Source of the DNA: Collimonas sp. OK242
GTDB lineage: Bacteria > Pseudomonadota > Gammaproteobacteria > Burkholderiales > Burkholderiaceae_D
Assembly (NCBI RefSeq): GCF_900107095.1
Contig: NZ_FNOR01000008.1
Coordinates: 1-64,000 of the forward strand
Reading direction: 5' to 3'
DNA: 64,000 bases
Part shown: piece by piece, positions 39,337-48,639 of the stretch
How the letters are laid out: the number at the start of each line of letters is the position of its first letter
Numbering within the stretch: position 1 is the first letter of the stretch
Made by a program: the position numbers and the translations under genes
Notes under the pieces: model-generated
Told to the model about the DNA's origin: nothing
Database searches by the model: none
The model's input: the letters and a program-made list of their open reading frames with translations, nothing else

Positions 39337-40589
39337 GCCGCTGCTCCTGCAGTAACAACGCTCGCTACGACGCTCGCGGCCTTCGCGGCTTGCGCCTTCA
39401 ATTCCAGCTTGGCGATCAGGGCGCGATGCACCTCATCCGGCCCGTCCGCCAAGCGCAGCACCCGGGCGTAGGCAAACAATGCCGTCAGCGGCAAATCGTC
39501 GCAAACGCCGGCGCCGCCGTGGATCTGGATCGCCTGGTCGATCACCAGCTGCGCCACGTTCGGCGCCACCACCTTGATCTGCGAAATTTCACTCATCGCC
39601 GCCTTGGCGCCGACAGTGTCCATCATCCATGCCGCCTTCAAAGTCAGCAGGCGCGATTGTTCGATGGCCATGCGCGCATTGGCGATGATGTCGGCATTGC
39701 CACCCAGATCAGCCAACGGCTTGCCGAAAGCGCTGCGCGTCAAGGCCCGTTTGCACAGCATTTCCAACGCCACTTCGGCCGCCCCCAGCGCCCGCATGCA
39801 GTGATGGATACGGCCCGGGCCGAGGCGGCCCTGGGCAATTTCAAAACCGCGCCCCGGTCCGGCGATGATATTGGCCAGCGGCACGCGGACATTGGTGAAA
39901 CTGACTTCGCCATGACCGTAAGGCTCATCGAGCGCGCCGAACACCGGCAGCATGCGTTCGATCTTCACGCCCGCAGTCGCCATCGGCACGATCACCATCG
40001 AATGCCGCGCATGCTTGGGACCGTCAGGATAAGTCAGTCCCATGAAGATCACGAATTTGCAATTGGGATGGCCGATGCCGGTGCTCCACCATTTGCGGCC
40101 GTTGAGCAGTACTTCATCGCCGTCGACGACGGCCGTGGCGCGCATATTGGTGGCGTCGCTGGAGGCGACATCGGGTTCGGTCATGCAAAACGCCGAGCGG
40201 TATTCTCCGGCCAGCAAGGGCTCGAGCCATTGCTCCTGCTGCGCCGCCGAACCGTACTTGGCCAGCACTTCCATATTGCCGGTATCGGGCGCATTGCAGT
40301 TGAAGACTTCCGGCGCGATGAACGAACGGCCCATGATCTCTGCCAGCGGTGCGTAATCGGTATTGCTGAGCCCTGCCCCGAATTCTTCATCCGGCAGGAA
40401 CAGATTCCACAAACCCGCTGCCTTGGCCTTGGCTTTCAAGGCCAGCATCACCGGCGGCACGTTCCACGGCAGCGGACCGCGTTTGAGCTGGCTGAAATAC
40501 TCAGCTTCGGCCGGCAGCACATGCTCGGCCATGAACGCATTGAGCCGCGCGATATAGTGGCGAGCCCGGGGAGAATAGGCGAAATCCAT
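39333..40589 (-). CDS. Acyl-CoA dehydrogenase family protein (ACAD10/11-like)
   Basis: 418 residues from the ATG at 40589, preceded by AGAGGA; an upstream in-frame ATG at 40631 lacks a site. FAD/acyl-CoA fold: [58 protein letters not shown], and a C-terminal [22 protein letters not shown]. The spacing and sequence resemble the ACAD10/11 group rather than straight-chain dehydrogenases. First gene of the operon running to 35863, divergent from a LysR gene with a palindrome between them. Confidence 0.88.
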   Translation of the reverse strand: MDFAYSPRARHYIARLNAFMAEHVLPAEAEYFSQLKRGPLPWNVPPVMLALKAKAKAAGLWNLFLPDEEFGAGLSNTDYAPLAEIMGRSFIAPEVFNCNAPDTGNMEVLAKYGSAAQQEQWLEPLLAGEYRSAFCMTEPDVASSDATNMRATAVVDGDEVLLNGRKWWSTGIGHPNCKFVIFMGLTYPDGPKHARHSMVIVPMATAGVKIERMLPVFGALDEPYGHGEVSFTNVRVPLANIIAGPGRGFEIAQGRLGPGRIHHCMRALGAAEVALEMLCKRALTRSAFGKPLADLGGNADIIANARMAIEQSRLLTLKAAWMMDTVGAKAAMSEISQIKVVAPNVAQLVIDQAIQIHGGAGVCDDLPLTALFAYARVLRLADGPDEVHRALIAKLELKAQAAKAASVVASVVTAGAAA

Positions 40590-40639
40590 GATGTTCCTCT
40601 GCTGTTTGGCGATGTAATAAGTGTGCCGCAACAGCTATA

Positions 40640-40654
40640 ATTCATCAAATGAAT
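40640..40654. promoter_or_regulatory. Candidate LysR operator
   Basis: ATTCATCAAATGAAT is a perfect 6-3-6 inverted repeat containing the T-N11-A LysR signature, centred between the divergent acyl-CoA dehydrogenase and LysR starts (40589 and 40681). Confidence 0.6.
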
Positions 40655-40680
40655 GATTTATATAGACGATAATTAATTTC

Positions 40681-41622
40681 ATGCATATAAGCCGCATCGA
40701 CCTCAATCTGTTCGTGGTGCTCGACACCATCTACGCAGAAGGCAACATCACCCGTGCAGCGAAGGCCCTCAGCCTGACCCAGCCGGCAGTCAGCCACGCC
40801 CTGGCCCGCCTGCGCGAACTGCTGGGCGATCCCTTGTTTGTCCGACAAGGCAGCAACATGCTGCCGACACCGATGACGCGGTCACTGATCGGCCCGGTGC
40901 GGCAAGCGCTGCAGACGCTGGAAGTCAGCGTCAAACACGGCAATCAATTCGATCCATCCAGCACCCGCCGCAGCTTCAACCTGGGCCTGCCAGGCGTACT
41001 GGAAGCGCGGCTGCTGCCGCCGCTGATGCGACTGCTGCAAACCCAGGCGCCCATGGTGGAAATCAATTCTGTGCGGGTGGAACGGCGGCAACTGGAATCC
41101 GAACTGGCGGCCGGCACGCTGGACATTGCCGTCGATGTCTTGCTGCAGCGCCCCGGGGAAATCCGCAGCGCGCCCTTGTCGCGCGATGCGCTGGTAGTGG
41201 TAGCGCGCCAGGATCATCCGGCGCTGCAAGATGGGCTGGATCTGGAAACCTACCTGGCGCAGAGCCACATCCTGGTTTCCTCGCGCCGCACCGGCCCCGG
41301 CGTTGAAGATGTAGAACTGGCGCGCATCGGCCGCCAGCGCCATGTCGGCTTGCGCTGCCAACATTATTACGCGGCCTGCCAGGTAGTCAGCGCTTCGGAT
41401 CTGCTGACGACCATGCCGGAGCACTACGCCCACATCGCCAACATCAATCTGCCGAACAGGATCCATCCGCTGCCGCTGCCGACGCCTCCGTTGGATGTTT
41501 ATTTGTATTGGCATGAGAATGCCGAGCTTGATCCAGCTAATCGGTGGTTGCGGGGGGTGTTGGGGCAATTGTTTCCTGAGCAGGGGCGGATGGCGGCAAA
41601 TACGTCCGGTATCGAGCGGTAA
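40681..41622 (+). CDS. LysR family transcriptional regulator
   Basis: 313 residues. The N-terminal helix-turn-helix reads IDLNLFVVLDTIYAEGNITRA then LSLTQPAVSHALARLRELLGDPLFVRQG, of the NodD/LinR-like branch. Divergent from, and 91 bp away from, the acyl-CoA dehydrogenase operon, so it very probably controls it. An inducer-binding domain of the usual length follows. The last 40 codons have lower GC coding than the rest. Confidence 0.92.
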   Translation: MHISRIDLNLFVVLDTIYAEGNITRAAKALSLTQPAVSHALARLRELLGDPLFVRQGSNMLPTPMTRSLIGPVRQALQTLEVSVKHGNQFDPSSTRRSFNLGLPGVLEARLLPPLMRLLQTQAPMVEINSVRVERRQLESELAAGTLDIAVDVLLQRPGEIRSAPLSRDALVVVARQDHPALQDGLDLETYLAQSHILVSSRRTGPGVEDVELARIGRQRHVGLRCQHYYAACQVVSASDLLTTMPEHYAHIANINLPNRIHPLPLPTPPLDVYLYWHENAELDPANRWLRGVLGQLFPEQGRMAANTSGIER

Positions 41623-41862
41623 CTAAGGGATATTCGTTCAGACTCAGATTTGGTTGAAACTAAATTCTCTGCGAAGACTGAAATCGACCACGAGCTGCCG
41701 AACGATTCCATCAATCTGTTGCATCCGCCGGTTGAATCCACAACTTTTACCGGACGTTCGGCTGAGGAGCGTGACAGGCAGCACACGACCCATTGCAGCC
41801 ACACGACAGGTTAAGACACTGCGTCAGCTGTACAAAGGAGACCGGTCAGTCGCAGTTACTTC
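41623..41862. other. Gene-free boundary of the accessory stretch
   Basis: About 240 bp with no supported gene. It marks the change from the fatty-acid operon regulator to a region of gene fragments (old-yellow-enzyme remnant, then the deacylase operon). A 58-codon open frame on the plus strand ending near 41815 resembles nothing I recognise. Confidence 0.35.
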
Positions 41863-42063
41863 CTATTTCTTCTCAATAGCCCGAACCAACTTATGGACTT
41901 TTTTGTAGCGGTCAAGCATGGCATCGCTCATCGCATTCAATAGGCCCGCAGCAGTGACATAGCCATGCGCGAAATGGAGTTCCAGCCATTCGAACCCAAC
42001 GTCACGCGCCAGCTTGGCCGCATCGACAAAGTTCTGGCGCACGCGAGCGATGTCAAACACCAT
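41863..42063 (-). pseudogene. Old yellow enzyme (NADH:flavin oxidoreductase) fragment
   Basis: The first 37 residues of this 66-codon frame (DIARVRQNFVDAAKLARDVG and FEWLELHFAHGY) match the internal segment of OYE-family reductases that carries the substrate/FMN-contacting HGY motif. The preceding barrel strands and everything after HGY are missing, and the remaining 29 residues are unrelated. It is a relic of a deleted reductase gene, lying antisense just upstream of the deacylase gene. Confidence 0.6.
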
Positions 42064-42189
42064 TGTGTTCAGTTTGTTTTTAAATCAGTGATGCATATGA
42101 AGCATCACAGGCCTCATAAAACGGTATTTGAAGGTGTAGGGCTTTTCACAAATACTGATGCCAGCGCGATGATCCACCTGTTCATCGCC

Positions 42190-43224
42190 ATGACTTCACT
42201 AATTGGGATTTCCGTGCCTACACAACGTTCTCTGATTACCACCGATATCGATTTTTCCCGTCCTGGCTTTCAGTCGGGCACGCTGCGGGTGCCGTATTCC
42301 CACAATCGTTCGGCCTACGGCCACATTCCCATTCCGATCGCCGTCCTGAACGCTGGCGCGGGCCCAACCGTCTTGCTGACCGGCGGGAATCATGGCGATG
42401 AATTCGAGGGTCCTGTTGCACTCATGAAACTGGCGCAACGTATGCCAGAGATGACTATCTCGGGACGATTGATTGTGATCCCCGCACTGAATTTTCCGGC
42501 ATTTCTGGCTGGTACCCGAACCTCGCCCATCGATCGGGCAAATCTGAACCGGGTCTTTCCGGGTACCCGCAATGGTTCGGTCACCGAAATGATCGCCCAC
42601 TATGTCGATACTGAATTATTCCCGCTGGTCGATCTGATCTTTGATCTGCATGCCGGGGGCGCGTCATTCAATCACTTGCCTACCGTTTTAGCCGCGCTGC
42701 CGGCAGATCCTCGCCAGCAGGATCAGTACAAGACGCTGGTCGACGCATTCGGTGCGCCGCATACGATGATCATGGACTTGCTTGGCGAGGACCGCACGTA
42801 TGGTGCCGCCGTGGCACGGCAGGGCAAGCTTTTCTTTTGCGGCGAATTCGGTGGCTTTGGCAGCTGTAATCCCGATGGACTGCTCATCGTCGAACAAGGA
42901 TTGGCGCGATTCCTTCACGCAGCAGGTCTCACCAAGGAAGTCGACGCACCTGCGGCAGTAGCGACCCGCCTGATCCGTGTTGAGGGTGCCCGACATTATC
43001 TGTTTGCGCCCAGACACGGTATTTTTGAACATAGCGTCAAGCTGGGTGAGATAGTGCAGGCAGGCCAGGTGGCTGGACGCCTATTTGATCCGCATGCTCC
43101 CTGGACGGCACCACTGACACTGCATTTCCAGAGCAGTGGTTGTGTGGTGTGTCTGCGTTCTTTCGCCGGTGTTGAGCCGGGCGACTGCATTGCGTTACTC
43201 GCCTCTGAGACCAACTGGTCCTGA
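42190..43224 (+). CDS. Succinylglutamate desuccinylase/aspartoacylase family deacylase (DoeB-like)
   Basis: About 344 residues from the ATG at 42190; the frame is open to 41965, and an alternative GTG at 42214 cannot be excluded. The zinc-carboxypeptidase-like site is visible: VLLTGGNHGDEFEGP (His and Glu ligands), RANLNRVFPG, and DLIFDLHAGGASFNHLP (third ligand). Close to N-acetyl-diaminobutanoate deacetylase DoeB. It would remove an acyl group from an N-acyl amino acid-like substrate. First gene of an operon with an MFS carrier, a metallohydrolase and RidA. Confidence 0.8.
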   Translation: MTSLIGISVPTQRSLITTDIDFSRPGFQSGTLRVPYSHNRSAYGHIPIPIAVLNAGAGPTVLLTGGNHGDEFEGPVALMKLAQRMPEMTISGRLIVIPALNFPAFLAGTRTSPIDRANLNRVFPGTRNGSVTEMIAHYVDTELFPLVDLIFDLHAGGASFNHLPTVLAALPADPRQQDQYKTLVDAFGAPHTMIMDLLGEDRTYGAAVARQGKLFFCGEFGGFGSCNPDGLLIVEQGLARFLHAAGLTKEVDAPAAVATRLIRVEGARHYLFAPRHGIFEHSVKLGEIVQAGQVAGRLFDPHAPWTAPLTLHFQSSGCVVCLRSFAGVEPGDCIALLASETNWS

Positions 43225-43257
43225 GTACCAATCATCCGCTATCCGGAGAGGAGACCC

Positions 43258-44604
43258 ATGACTACTTTCACCACTGCGCAGAGCAAACAAGCAGACGCCA
43301 ACGTATCGGCTGAGTCTGTCTGGCTCGGCGGTTACGTTGTGCTGACCTTATTTGTCTGCTTCGTTTTTTCTTACATCGACCGACAGATCGTCAGCATTCT
43401 GGTGCAGCCGCTCAAGCAATCGCTGTCCTTGTCTGATGCGCAAATCGGCATGTTGCAGGGCGTGGCTTTCACACTTTGCTATGCAACGATGGGCGTTTTT
43501 GTGGCCAAACTGGTGGATCGTTCCAACCGGGTCCGGCTGATCGCTGCCTGCGTGGCGATTTGGGCGATTTCCACGGCGATGTGCGGTACCGCGCACAGCT
43601 TTGCTGAGTTGCTGGTCTGGCGCGCTGGCACCGCCGTGGCTGAGGCTGCATTGAGTCCCGCCGCAATTTCGATCTTCAGCGACATGTTCAGCCCGCGCAA
43701 GGTGACCCGGGCGACCAGCATGTTCATGCTGGGGCCTTATATCGGCGGCGGTGTCGCACTGATGGGCGGCGGCTTGTTGCTGGGCTGGACGGAGAGTTCA
43801 AGCTCACAACTCTGGCTGACAGAACTCGGCATTGCCGCCTGGCAACTAGCCTTCTTTGTCGTTGGTCTTCCCGGGTTGTTGTTGGCATTGCTGGTTTTTC
43901 TGACCATCCGTGAACCGATGCGCCGGGGACCTGATACGCTTGCCAGTGAGGAAGTGCCGCCGATGCGCCAGGTAATCCATGAATTGTGGGTAACGCATCG
44001 TTTTATCGTGCCCTACTTCCTCGGCTATGTTGCTCTGATTACCTTGTTCTATTCCCACTCTGCCTGGTTCCCAACGTTGTTGATACGCAAATACGGGCTG
44101 GCGCCCAGTGCCGTCGGCAAGATCGCTGGGCCGGTGTACATGCTGGGCGGTATCGCGGGTGTGATCAGTGCCAGCTTTCTGGTCGGCAGCGTGCGTGACG
44201 ATCAGGCCCTGCGTAAGGTGTTGGTGATCGCCAGTGGCGCTGCTACGGTGTTGATTCCGGCGGCATTTGCAGCACCACTGGTGGGGCAGCTCTGGTTAAC
44301 CCTCGGCTTGTACGGGATGTGTGCATTTGCGGCCAGCATCATCATGGCGCTGGCCCCAGTGCCGGTACAGATCGCGTTGCCAAACAGGATGCGGGGTCGT
44401 GCTATCGCGCTACTGGTCTTTTTGACCAATGCTATCAGCGGCAGCCTTGGCCCGTATCTGGTTGGCCGGATCAACGATGTATTGGCTAACCCGCTCAGTG
44501 GCTTGTCTTGGGCGCTGTCCGGCGTCGGTGGCCTGGCAGCTTTACTGAGTGCCGTGTTGTATTGGAAGGCATCCACTCGGGTCGCCATACCGTCTGGCGA
44601 TTGA
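43258..44604 (+). CDS. MFS transporter (spinster-like)
   Basis: 448 residues with about 12 membrane spans. The first loop FSYIDRQIVSILVQPLKQSL and DAQIGMLQGVAFTLCYATMG, and RAGTAVAEAALSPAAISIFSDMF in helix 4-5, are typical of the spinster/hexuronate-like MFS branch. AGGAG precedes the ATG. It lies 33 bp after the deacylase gene and is presumably the uptake or efflux carrier for that operon's substrate. Confidence 0.88.
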   Translation: MTTFTTAQSKQADANVSAESVWLGGYVVLTLFVCFVFSYIDRQIVSILVQPLKQSLSLSDAQIGMLQGVAFTLCYATMGVFVAKLVDRSNRVRLIAACVAIWAISTAMCGTAHSFAELLVWRAGTAVAEAALSPAAISIFSDMFSPRKVTRATSMFMLGPYIGGGVALMGGGLLLGWTESSSSQLWLTELGIAAWQLAFFVVGLPGLLLALLVFLTIREPMRRGPDTLASEEVPPMRQVIHELWVTHRFIVPYFLGYVALITLFYSHSAWFPTLLIRKYGLAPSAVGKIAGPVYMLGGIAGVISASFLVGSVRDDQALRKVLVIASGAATVLIPAAFAAPLVGQLWLTLGLYGMCAFAASIIMALAPVPVQIALPNRMRGRAIALLVFLTNAISGSLGPYLVGRINDVLANPLSGLSWALSGVGGLAALLSAVLYWKASTRVAIPSGD

Positions 44605-44638
44605 TTAAATGAAAACACTGTCACTTTCTGCTTGAATC

Positions 44639-45622
44639 ATGAGACTACATTCCTTTTGTCTTTGCATGTACCACTCGTCGATATTCAATCCCGGTGTGGT
44701 CGCGCCGGTTGCGGCACTGACGTCGCCGTCACAACGGCCTGAGATCTTTCGCTTCCAGTTGGGGGCGCTGGAAGTGACCGCGATTTCCGACGGTGCGGTG
44801 GAAGTGCCGTTTGAAAAACTGCTGACAGGCATCAGCCCGGAACAGACGACAAGCTTATTGCGTCAGGCCGGCAAAACGGTACGAGTTCCCATCTCTATCA
44901 ATACATTTCTGATTCGTACAGAACAACATCTGATCCTTGTGGATACCGGATCGGGCGATCTCTTTGGCCCCAATGCAGGGGGATTGGTTGAGGATAGTCT
45001 GCGCACTGCCGGCTATGCGGCCACGCAAGTCGACACTATCTTGCTGACCCACGTCCACGCCGATCATTCGGGTGGACTGGTGAAGCACGGTCAGCGCACG
45101 TTCCCGAACGCCAAAGTCTACGTCGAAGCGGCCGAGATCAACTATTGGTTCGACCTGCAGGAGGAAGAAAAAGCCCCGGCACATCGCAAACATTCATTCC
45201 CGCAAGGACGGTCCTCATTGCAGCCTTATCTGGACGCGGCTCAGGTGCAGACCTTCGAGGGCGAAACTATCCTGTTTCCGGGGATTCGCAGCATTCCTGC
45301 ACCTGGACATACACCTGGGCATACGCTGTATGCGATTGAGAGCGAGGGACAGAAATTGCTGTTGTGGGGTGATCTGGTGCACAGCGAAGAGATCCAGCTG
45401 GCGCACCCGGAGGTGGCGATCAAGTTCGACAGTGACGAACCTGCTGCGGTACGACAACGGCTGAAAGTATTGGCTAGCGCTGCAGATGAAAACACCTTGA
45501 TTGGTGGCGCGCATATTGCCTTTCCCGGACTCGGTCATTTAAGTCGCCAAGGAAGTGGGTACGCCTGGGAGGCCGTTGCAAGTGCCGAAAAATCATCATG
45601 CCAAACGGAGAAGCCGCAATGA
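44639..45622 (+). CDS. Metallo-beta-lactamase-fold hydrolase (methyl parathion hydrolase/lactonase-like)
   Basis: 327 residues. The zinc motif is LLTHVHADHSGGLV (HxHxDH), with further ligands in APGHTPGHTLY, LLWGDLVHSEE and IGGAHIAFPGLGHL. The N-terminal arrangement (FRFQLGALEVTAISDG) resembles methyl parathion hydrolase and AHL-lactonase relatives. Residues 1-25 are cysteine-containing and hydrophobic but not a clean signal peptide; a later start is possible. The stop overlaps the RidA start as ATGA. Confidence 0.82.
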   Translation: MRLHSFCLCMYHSSIFNPGVVAPVAALTSPSQRPEIFRFQLGALEVTAISDGAVEVPFEKLLTGISPEQTTSLLRQAGKTVRVPISINTFLIRTEQHLILVDTGSGDLFGPNAGGLVEDSLRTAGYAATQVDTILLTHVHADHSGGLVKHGQRTFPNAKVYVEAAEINYWFDLQEEEKAPAHRKHSFPQGRSSLQPYLDAAQVQTFEGETILFPGIRSIPAPGHTPGHTLYAIESEGQKLLLWGDLVHSEEIQLAHPEVAIKFDSDEPAAVRQRLKVLASAADENTLIGGAHIAFPGLGHLSRQGSGYAWEAVASAEKSSCQTEKPQ

Positions 45623-45963
45623 GAGCCGGACCTCATCTCTCTCCTGTGGCAAAAAGCCAGAACCTTTTGTTCATATCAGGACAATTGGCACGCAATGCGC
45701 AAGGGCAGATTGCCGGAGACATTGAGCAACAAACGCAGCAAGTCATGTCGAATCTGGAAAACATATTGAAATCGAACGGACTGAAACTGGAGCATGTGAT
45801 CAAGACCACGGTGTGGTTACGTCGCGCAACCGATTTTGACTTGTTCAATCAGACCTATGCACAGATCCTGAATCATGTGCGTCCGGCGCGATCGACATTA
45901 GTCTCTGAGCTACTTTTTCCTGAGGCGTTAATTGAGGTAGAAGCCATTGCAGCATGTCCTTAG
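45619..45963 (+). CDS. RidA family protein
   Basis: 114 residues from the ATG at 45619, which overlaps the upstream stop and has GGAGAAG in front; an in-frame start at 45598 lies inside the upstream gene. YjgF/YER057c/UK114 features: LFISGQLARNAQGQIAGDIEQQ and VIKTTVWL; the usual catalytic Arg region near the C-terminus reads RPARSTLVSELLFPEALIEV. RidA enzymes hydrolyse reactive enamines/imines. Last gene of the operon; converges on LysR with a 4-bp overlap of stops. Confidence 0.85.
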   Translation: MRAGPHLSPVAKSQNLLFISGQLARNAQGQIAGDIEQQTQQVMSNLENILKSNGLKLEHVIKTTVWLRRATDFDLFNQTYAQILNHVRPARSTLVSELLFPEALIEVEAIAACP

Positions 45964-46871
45964 TCCGCGCACGGTCCAGTAGAGGAAGTCATCACCTGCC
46001 TGAGGGTAGTGATGAATTGCGACACCGCCGGGTTCTCAGGCTCGACCTGCGTCACAAAGGCCAAGGGCAGTTTGATCGAGATATCAGACAGCTTGATGAA
46101 CTGCACCATCGCTGGCGGTCGAGCCTGGTTCTTGCCATTGACGATGGCCGCACCAATCCCTGCGGATACGAGAGAGAGGATGGCGACCTCCGTGGAGGCC
46201 TCCTGCACAACGTTCATGGTCAGCCCGGCCGCGGCACTGGCCGCGATCAGACGGTCATAGTAGGCAGGGTAGACTGAGCGAGGAAACGTCACAAACGGTC
46301 TGGACGACAAGGAACTGGCCTTCACCGATTTTCGATGTCCCAGCCCCCATCGGCGCGGCACGGCCAGCATGACATTATCAAGCGCGAGTGGTATGGCCTT
46401 AAGGTTATTATCCAGATGCTCGAAGAGGTAGACGAAGCCGCCATCCAAGGTCCCTGAGGCAATATGATTGAGCTGCTCTGGCGAATTATTCGCCAGAAAT
46501 TCAACTTTTATCCGAGGGGCACCCTGCTGAAATTGATTCAACACCTCTGGCACCAAAGAATCCCATCCTGTATTTTCAACAAAGCCAATGCGCAGATGTC
46601 CCTGCAATCCCTGCGCAATCAACTTCGCGTCACGCACCGTGGACTCCAGTTGTTCAACCAGTCGGCGCGACTCTTGCATAAAAAATTGCCCGGCCCGGGT
46701 CAGCTTCACGCCACGCGGCGATCTCTCGAACAACGTGATTCCCAGTTCATCTTCCAGGTCCTGAATCTGGCGGGAAACTGCAGGCTGGGAAATATGCAAT
46801 TTAAGCGACGCGATACGAATACTTTCATGCTCACCAACAGCGATGAAGTAGCGCAAATGGCGCAGTTCCAT
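45960..46871 (-). CDS. LysR family transcriptional regulator
   Basis: 303 residues. HTH: ELRHLRYFIAVGEHESIRIA and LHISQPAVSRQIQDLEDELGITLFERS, of the CatR/BenM-like type. It faces the deacylase-MFS-hydrolase-RidA operon tail to tail and is the obvious candidate regulator of it. Nothing intact lies on its other side, so an ordinary divergent target is absent. Confidence 0.9.
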   Translation of the reverse strand: MELRHLRYFIAVGEHESIRIASLKLHISQPAVSRQIQDLEDELGITLFERSPRGVKLTRAGQFFMQESRRLVEQLESTVRDAKLIAQGLQGHLRIGFVENTGWDSLVPEVLNQFQQGAPRIKVEFLANNSPEQLNHIASGTLDGGFVYLFEHLDNNLKAIPLALDNVMLAVPRRWGLGHRKSVKASSLSSRPFVTFPRSVYPAYYDRLIAASAAAGLTMNVVQEASTEVAILSLVSAGIGAAIVNGKNQARPPAMVQFIKLSDISIKLPLAFVTQVEPENPAVSQFITTLRQVMTSSTGPCAD

Positions 46872-47242
46872 TCAGTTCTCCGTTTTGGCATTGCAGGATG
46901 TGGAATTGGCGACCTTCAGCAATGACAGATCGCCGGACGCCAGCAGTATGAGGCAGTCAGTGGACTGACTACAAGTTGCAGCCTGCTATCACAAAGAAAA
47001 GAAAGACCTGCATGTCTCGCCGTTATCTGCTAGTAGGTACACGACCGTTTTCTGGTTATCTGTGAAATTGTGCCATCGTATGAACCATCTTACACCCCAC
47101 AGGCCGGACCAAGGTTGTGGCTGCATCCCGACGTATCGAAATGGTTAGTTTTCGACTTTGGACAATATGTAACTGAATTTCCATGGCCTGGAACCCGCAT
47201 GGATACTATGGCCCAGTTTTCGACTTTAATTGGTCGGAATAA
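46872..47242. other. Gene-free region upstream of LysR
   Basis: About 370 bp without a supported gene. It presumably contains the LysR promoter and then decayed sequence leading into the aquaporin fragment. Confidence 0.4.
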
Positions 47243-47494
47243 TTGCTGCTTGTCATCCTGCGCGCTCCAGCGTCACGCGTGGCTGCGATGGTGGCGTGCT
47301 ACTTCGGGGCGGCTTACTGGTTCACGGCATCCACGTCGTTTGCCAATCCCGCTGCGACCTTTGGACGGATGCTCAGTGATACATTTGCAGGAATTTCTCC
47401 TGCAAATGTCCCGGCATTCGTGGTCGCACAGTTGATTGGCGCAGCTATCGGTGTACTCGTCTGTCGTTTCTTGGCGGAGCCGCCGAAGGCTTGA
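47243..47494 (+). pseudogene. Aquaporin/MIP family C-terminal fragment
   Basis: The 83-codon frame reads like the last third of an aquaporin: VACYFGAAYWFTASTSFANPAATFGR with the second NPA motif, then SDTFAGISPANVPAFVVAQLIGAAIGV. The first NPA half and the four N-terminal helices are missing, and no intact upstream frame exists. A remnant of a channel of the type often found in arsenic or glycerol loci. Confidence 0.75.
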
Positions 47495-47643
47495 AAGGAC
47501 TGTCGGCTTTCTAGTCGTAAGCGGGCATTGCTGTTTCATTGCTCGATGCCCGTTTCTGGCCGTTTTGAGGCGGCCGCGACACGTTGATTTCGACCCACAA
47601 GCGACATTCGCAAGTCCTGCAAGCAGTCATTCAACGCGCAAGT

Positions 47644-47769
47644 TCAAGGGCTGGACCGGTAGCCGATATTGCGGCTAAGAAGGTGCCAGTTTTTAAAGGT
47701 TCCGACTGAGAACATCACTCCCGCCACAAACCAAACTAACGAGCCAACAATATCGAATGCACTCAACAT
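47644..47769 (-). CDS. Possible 41-residue membrane peptide
   Basis: A short frame starting MLSAFDIVGSLVWFVAGVMF has one clear hydrophobic span and ends LLSRNIGYRSSP. No ribosome site of note and no family recognised; it may be the tail of a decayed gene. Listed because the surrounding 347 bp (47495-47841) holds nothing else. Confidence 0.25.
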   Translation of the reverse strand: MLSAFDIVGSLVWFVAGVMFSVGTFKNWHLLSRNIGYRSSP

Positions 47770-47841
47770 TTTCGGTACCGTTACCAAATACGGAACCAAC
47801 AGTAGGCCTCTGACCAAACAAATTGTAGTGGTTCAACCGCC

Positions 47842-48639
47842 ATGATTCCTATCAGCGCCTACTTCCCACTCAAAAGCAAAGTCGCCCTGATTACCGGTTC
47901 GACGCGCGGCATGGCGTTGCATATCGCCTGCGCACTGTATTCTGCCGGTGCGCGGCTGGCCATTCTCGACGTGTGCGAGCAGGAAGGACACGCCATTGCC
48001 AGGTTGCTCGGCAGCGCTTAGGGGCGGGCCAAATTCTGGCAACTCGATGTCAGCGACAACAATGCGGTGCGACGGGTTATGGCGGCAATCGAAGCTTACT
48101 TCGGCCGCATCGATATTCTGGTCAACAGCGCCGGCGTCGATGCCGACAATCCGTCTGCGCGGGGACTCTCGCTAAAGCAATGGGACAGGGCTATGCAACT
48201 CAATGTCCACGGCAGCATCTTGTGCACCAAACACGTGATCGCGGCAATGGAACGATCCGGCGGCGGCTCTATCGTCAATGTGCTGTCGTTGTGCAGCATG
48301 AACGACGAGCGGGAGGACGCGGCTGATCATGTGGCGAAGGCGGCACTGCGGAGCGCCAATATGAACGCGATGAAATATGCCTCGCGTAACATCCGCATCA
48401 ACTCCGTCCACCCGGGCGTAGTGCGGCCGCCAGCGCTGGCTGCGGCTATGCGCGAGCAAGGCGATCTGATCCAGATGCTGACCGACAGGGCGGAGTTGCG
48501 GACGCTGGCGGGTAGTGGCTCGGCCACGGATGTGGCGGCGGGGATCTTGTATCTGGTGTCGAATGCCAGCCGCTTTGTCACAGGCAGCGAGCTGGTAATT
48601 GATGCAGGATCGGGCCGTAACTATCAGCGCGGTTGTTGA
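47842..48639 (+). pseudogene. SDR family gene inactivated by an in-frame amber codon
   Basis: A frame of 265 sense positions from the ATG at 47842 encodes an SDR (VALITGSTRGMALHIACAL, then DILVNSAGVDADNPS, then FVTGSELVIDAGSG), but codon 60 is TAG (48019-48021). Catalytic positions are also lost: the usual YxxxK reads DHVAK and the third Gly of the cofactor loop is Ala. So even the restored protein should be inactive as a classical SDR. It lies at the end of the debris region before trpS. Confidence 0.8.

Noticed and set aside
39201-40640. 479-codon open frame antisense to the acyl-CoA dehydrogenase and kinase genes
   Set aside because: Same shadow effect; composition is low-complexity and the opposite strand has clear enzyme motifs.
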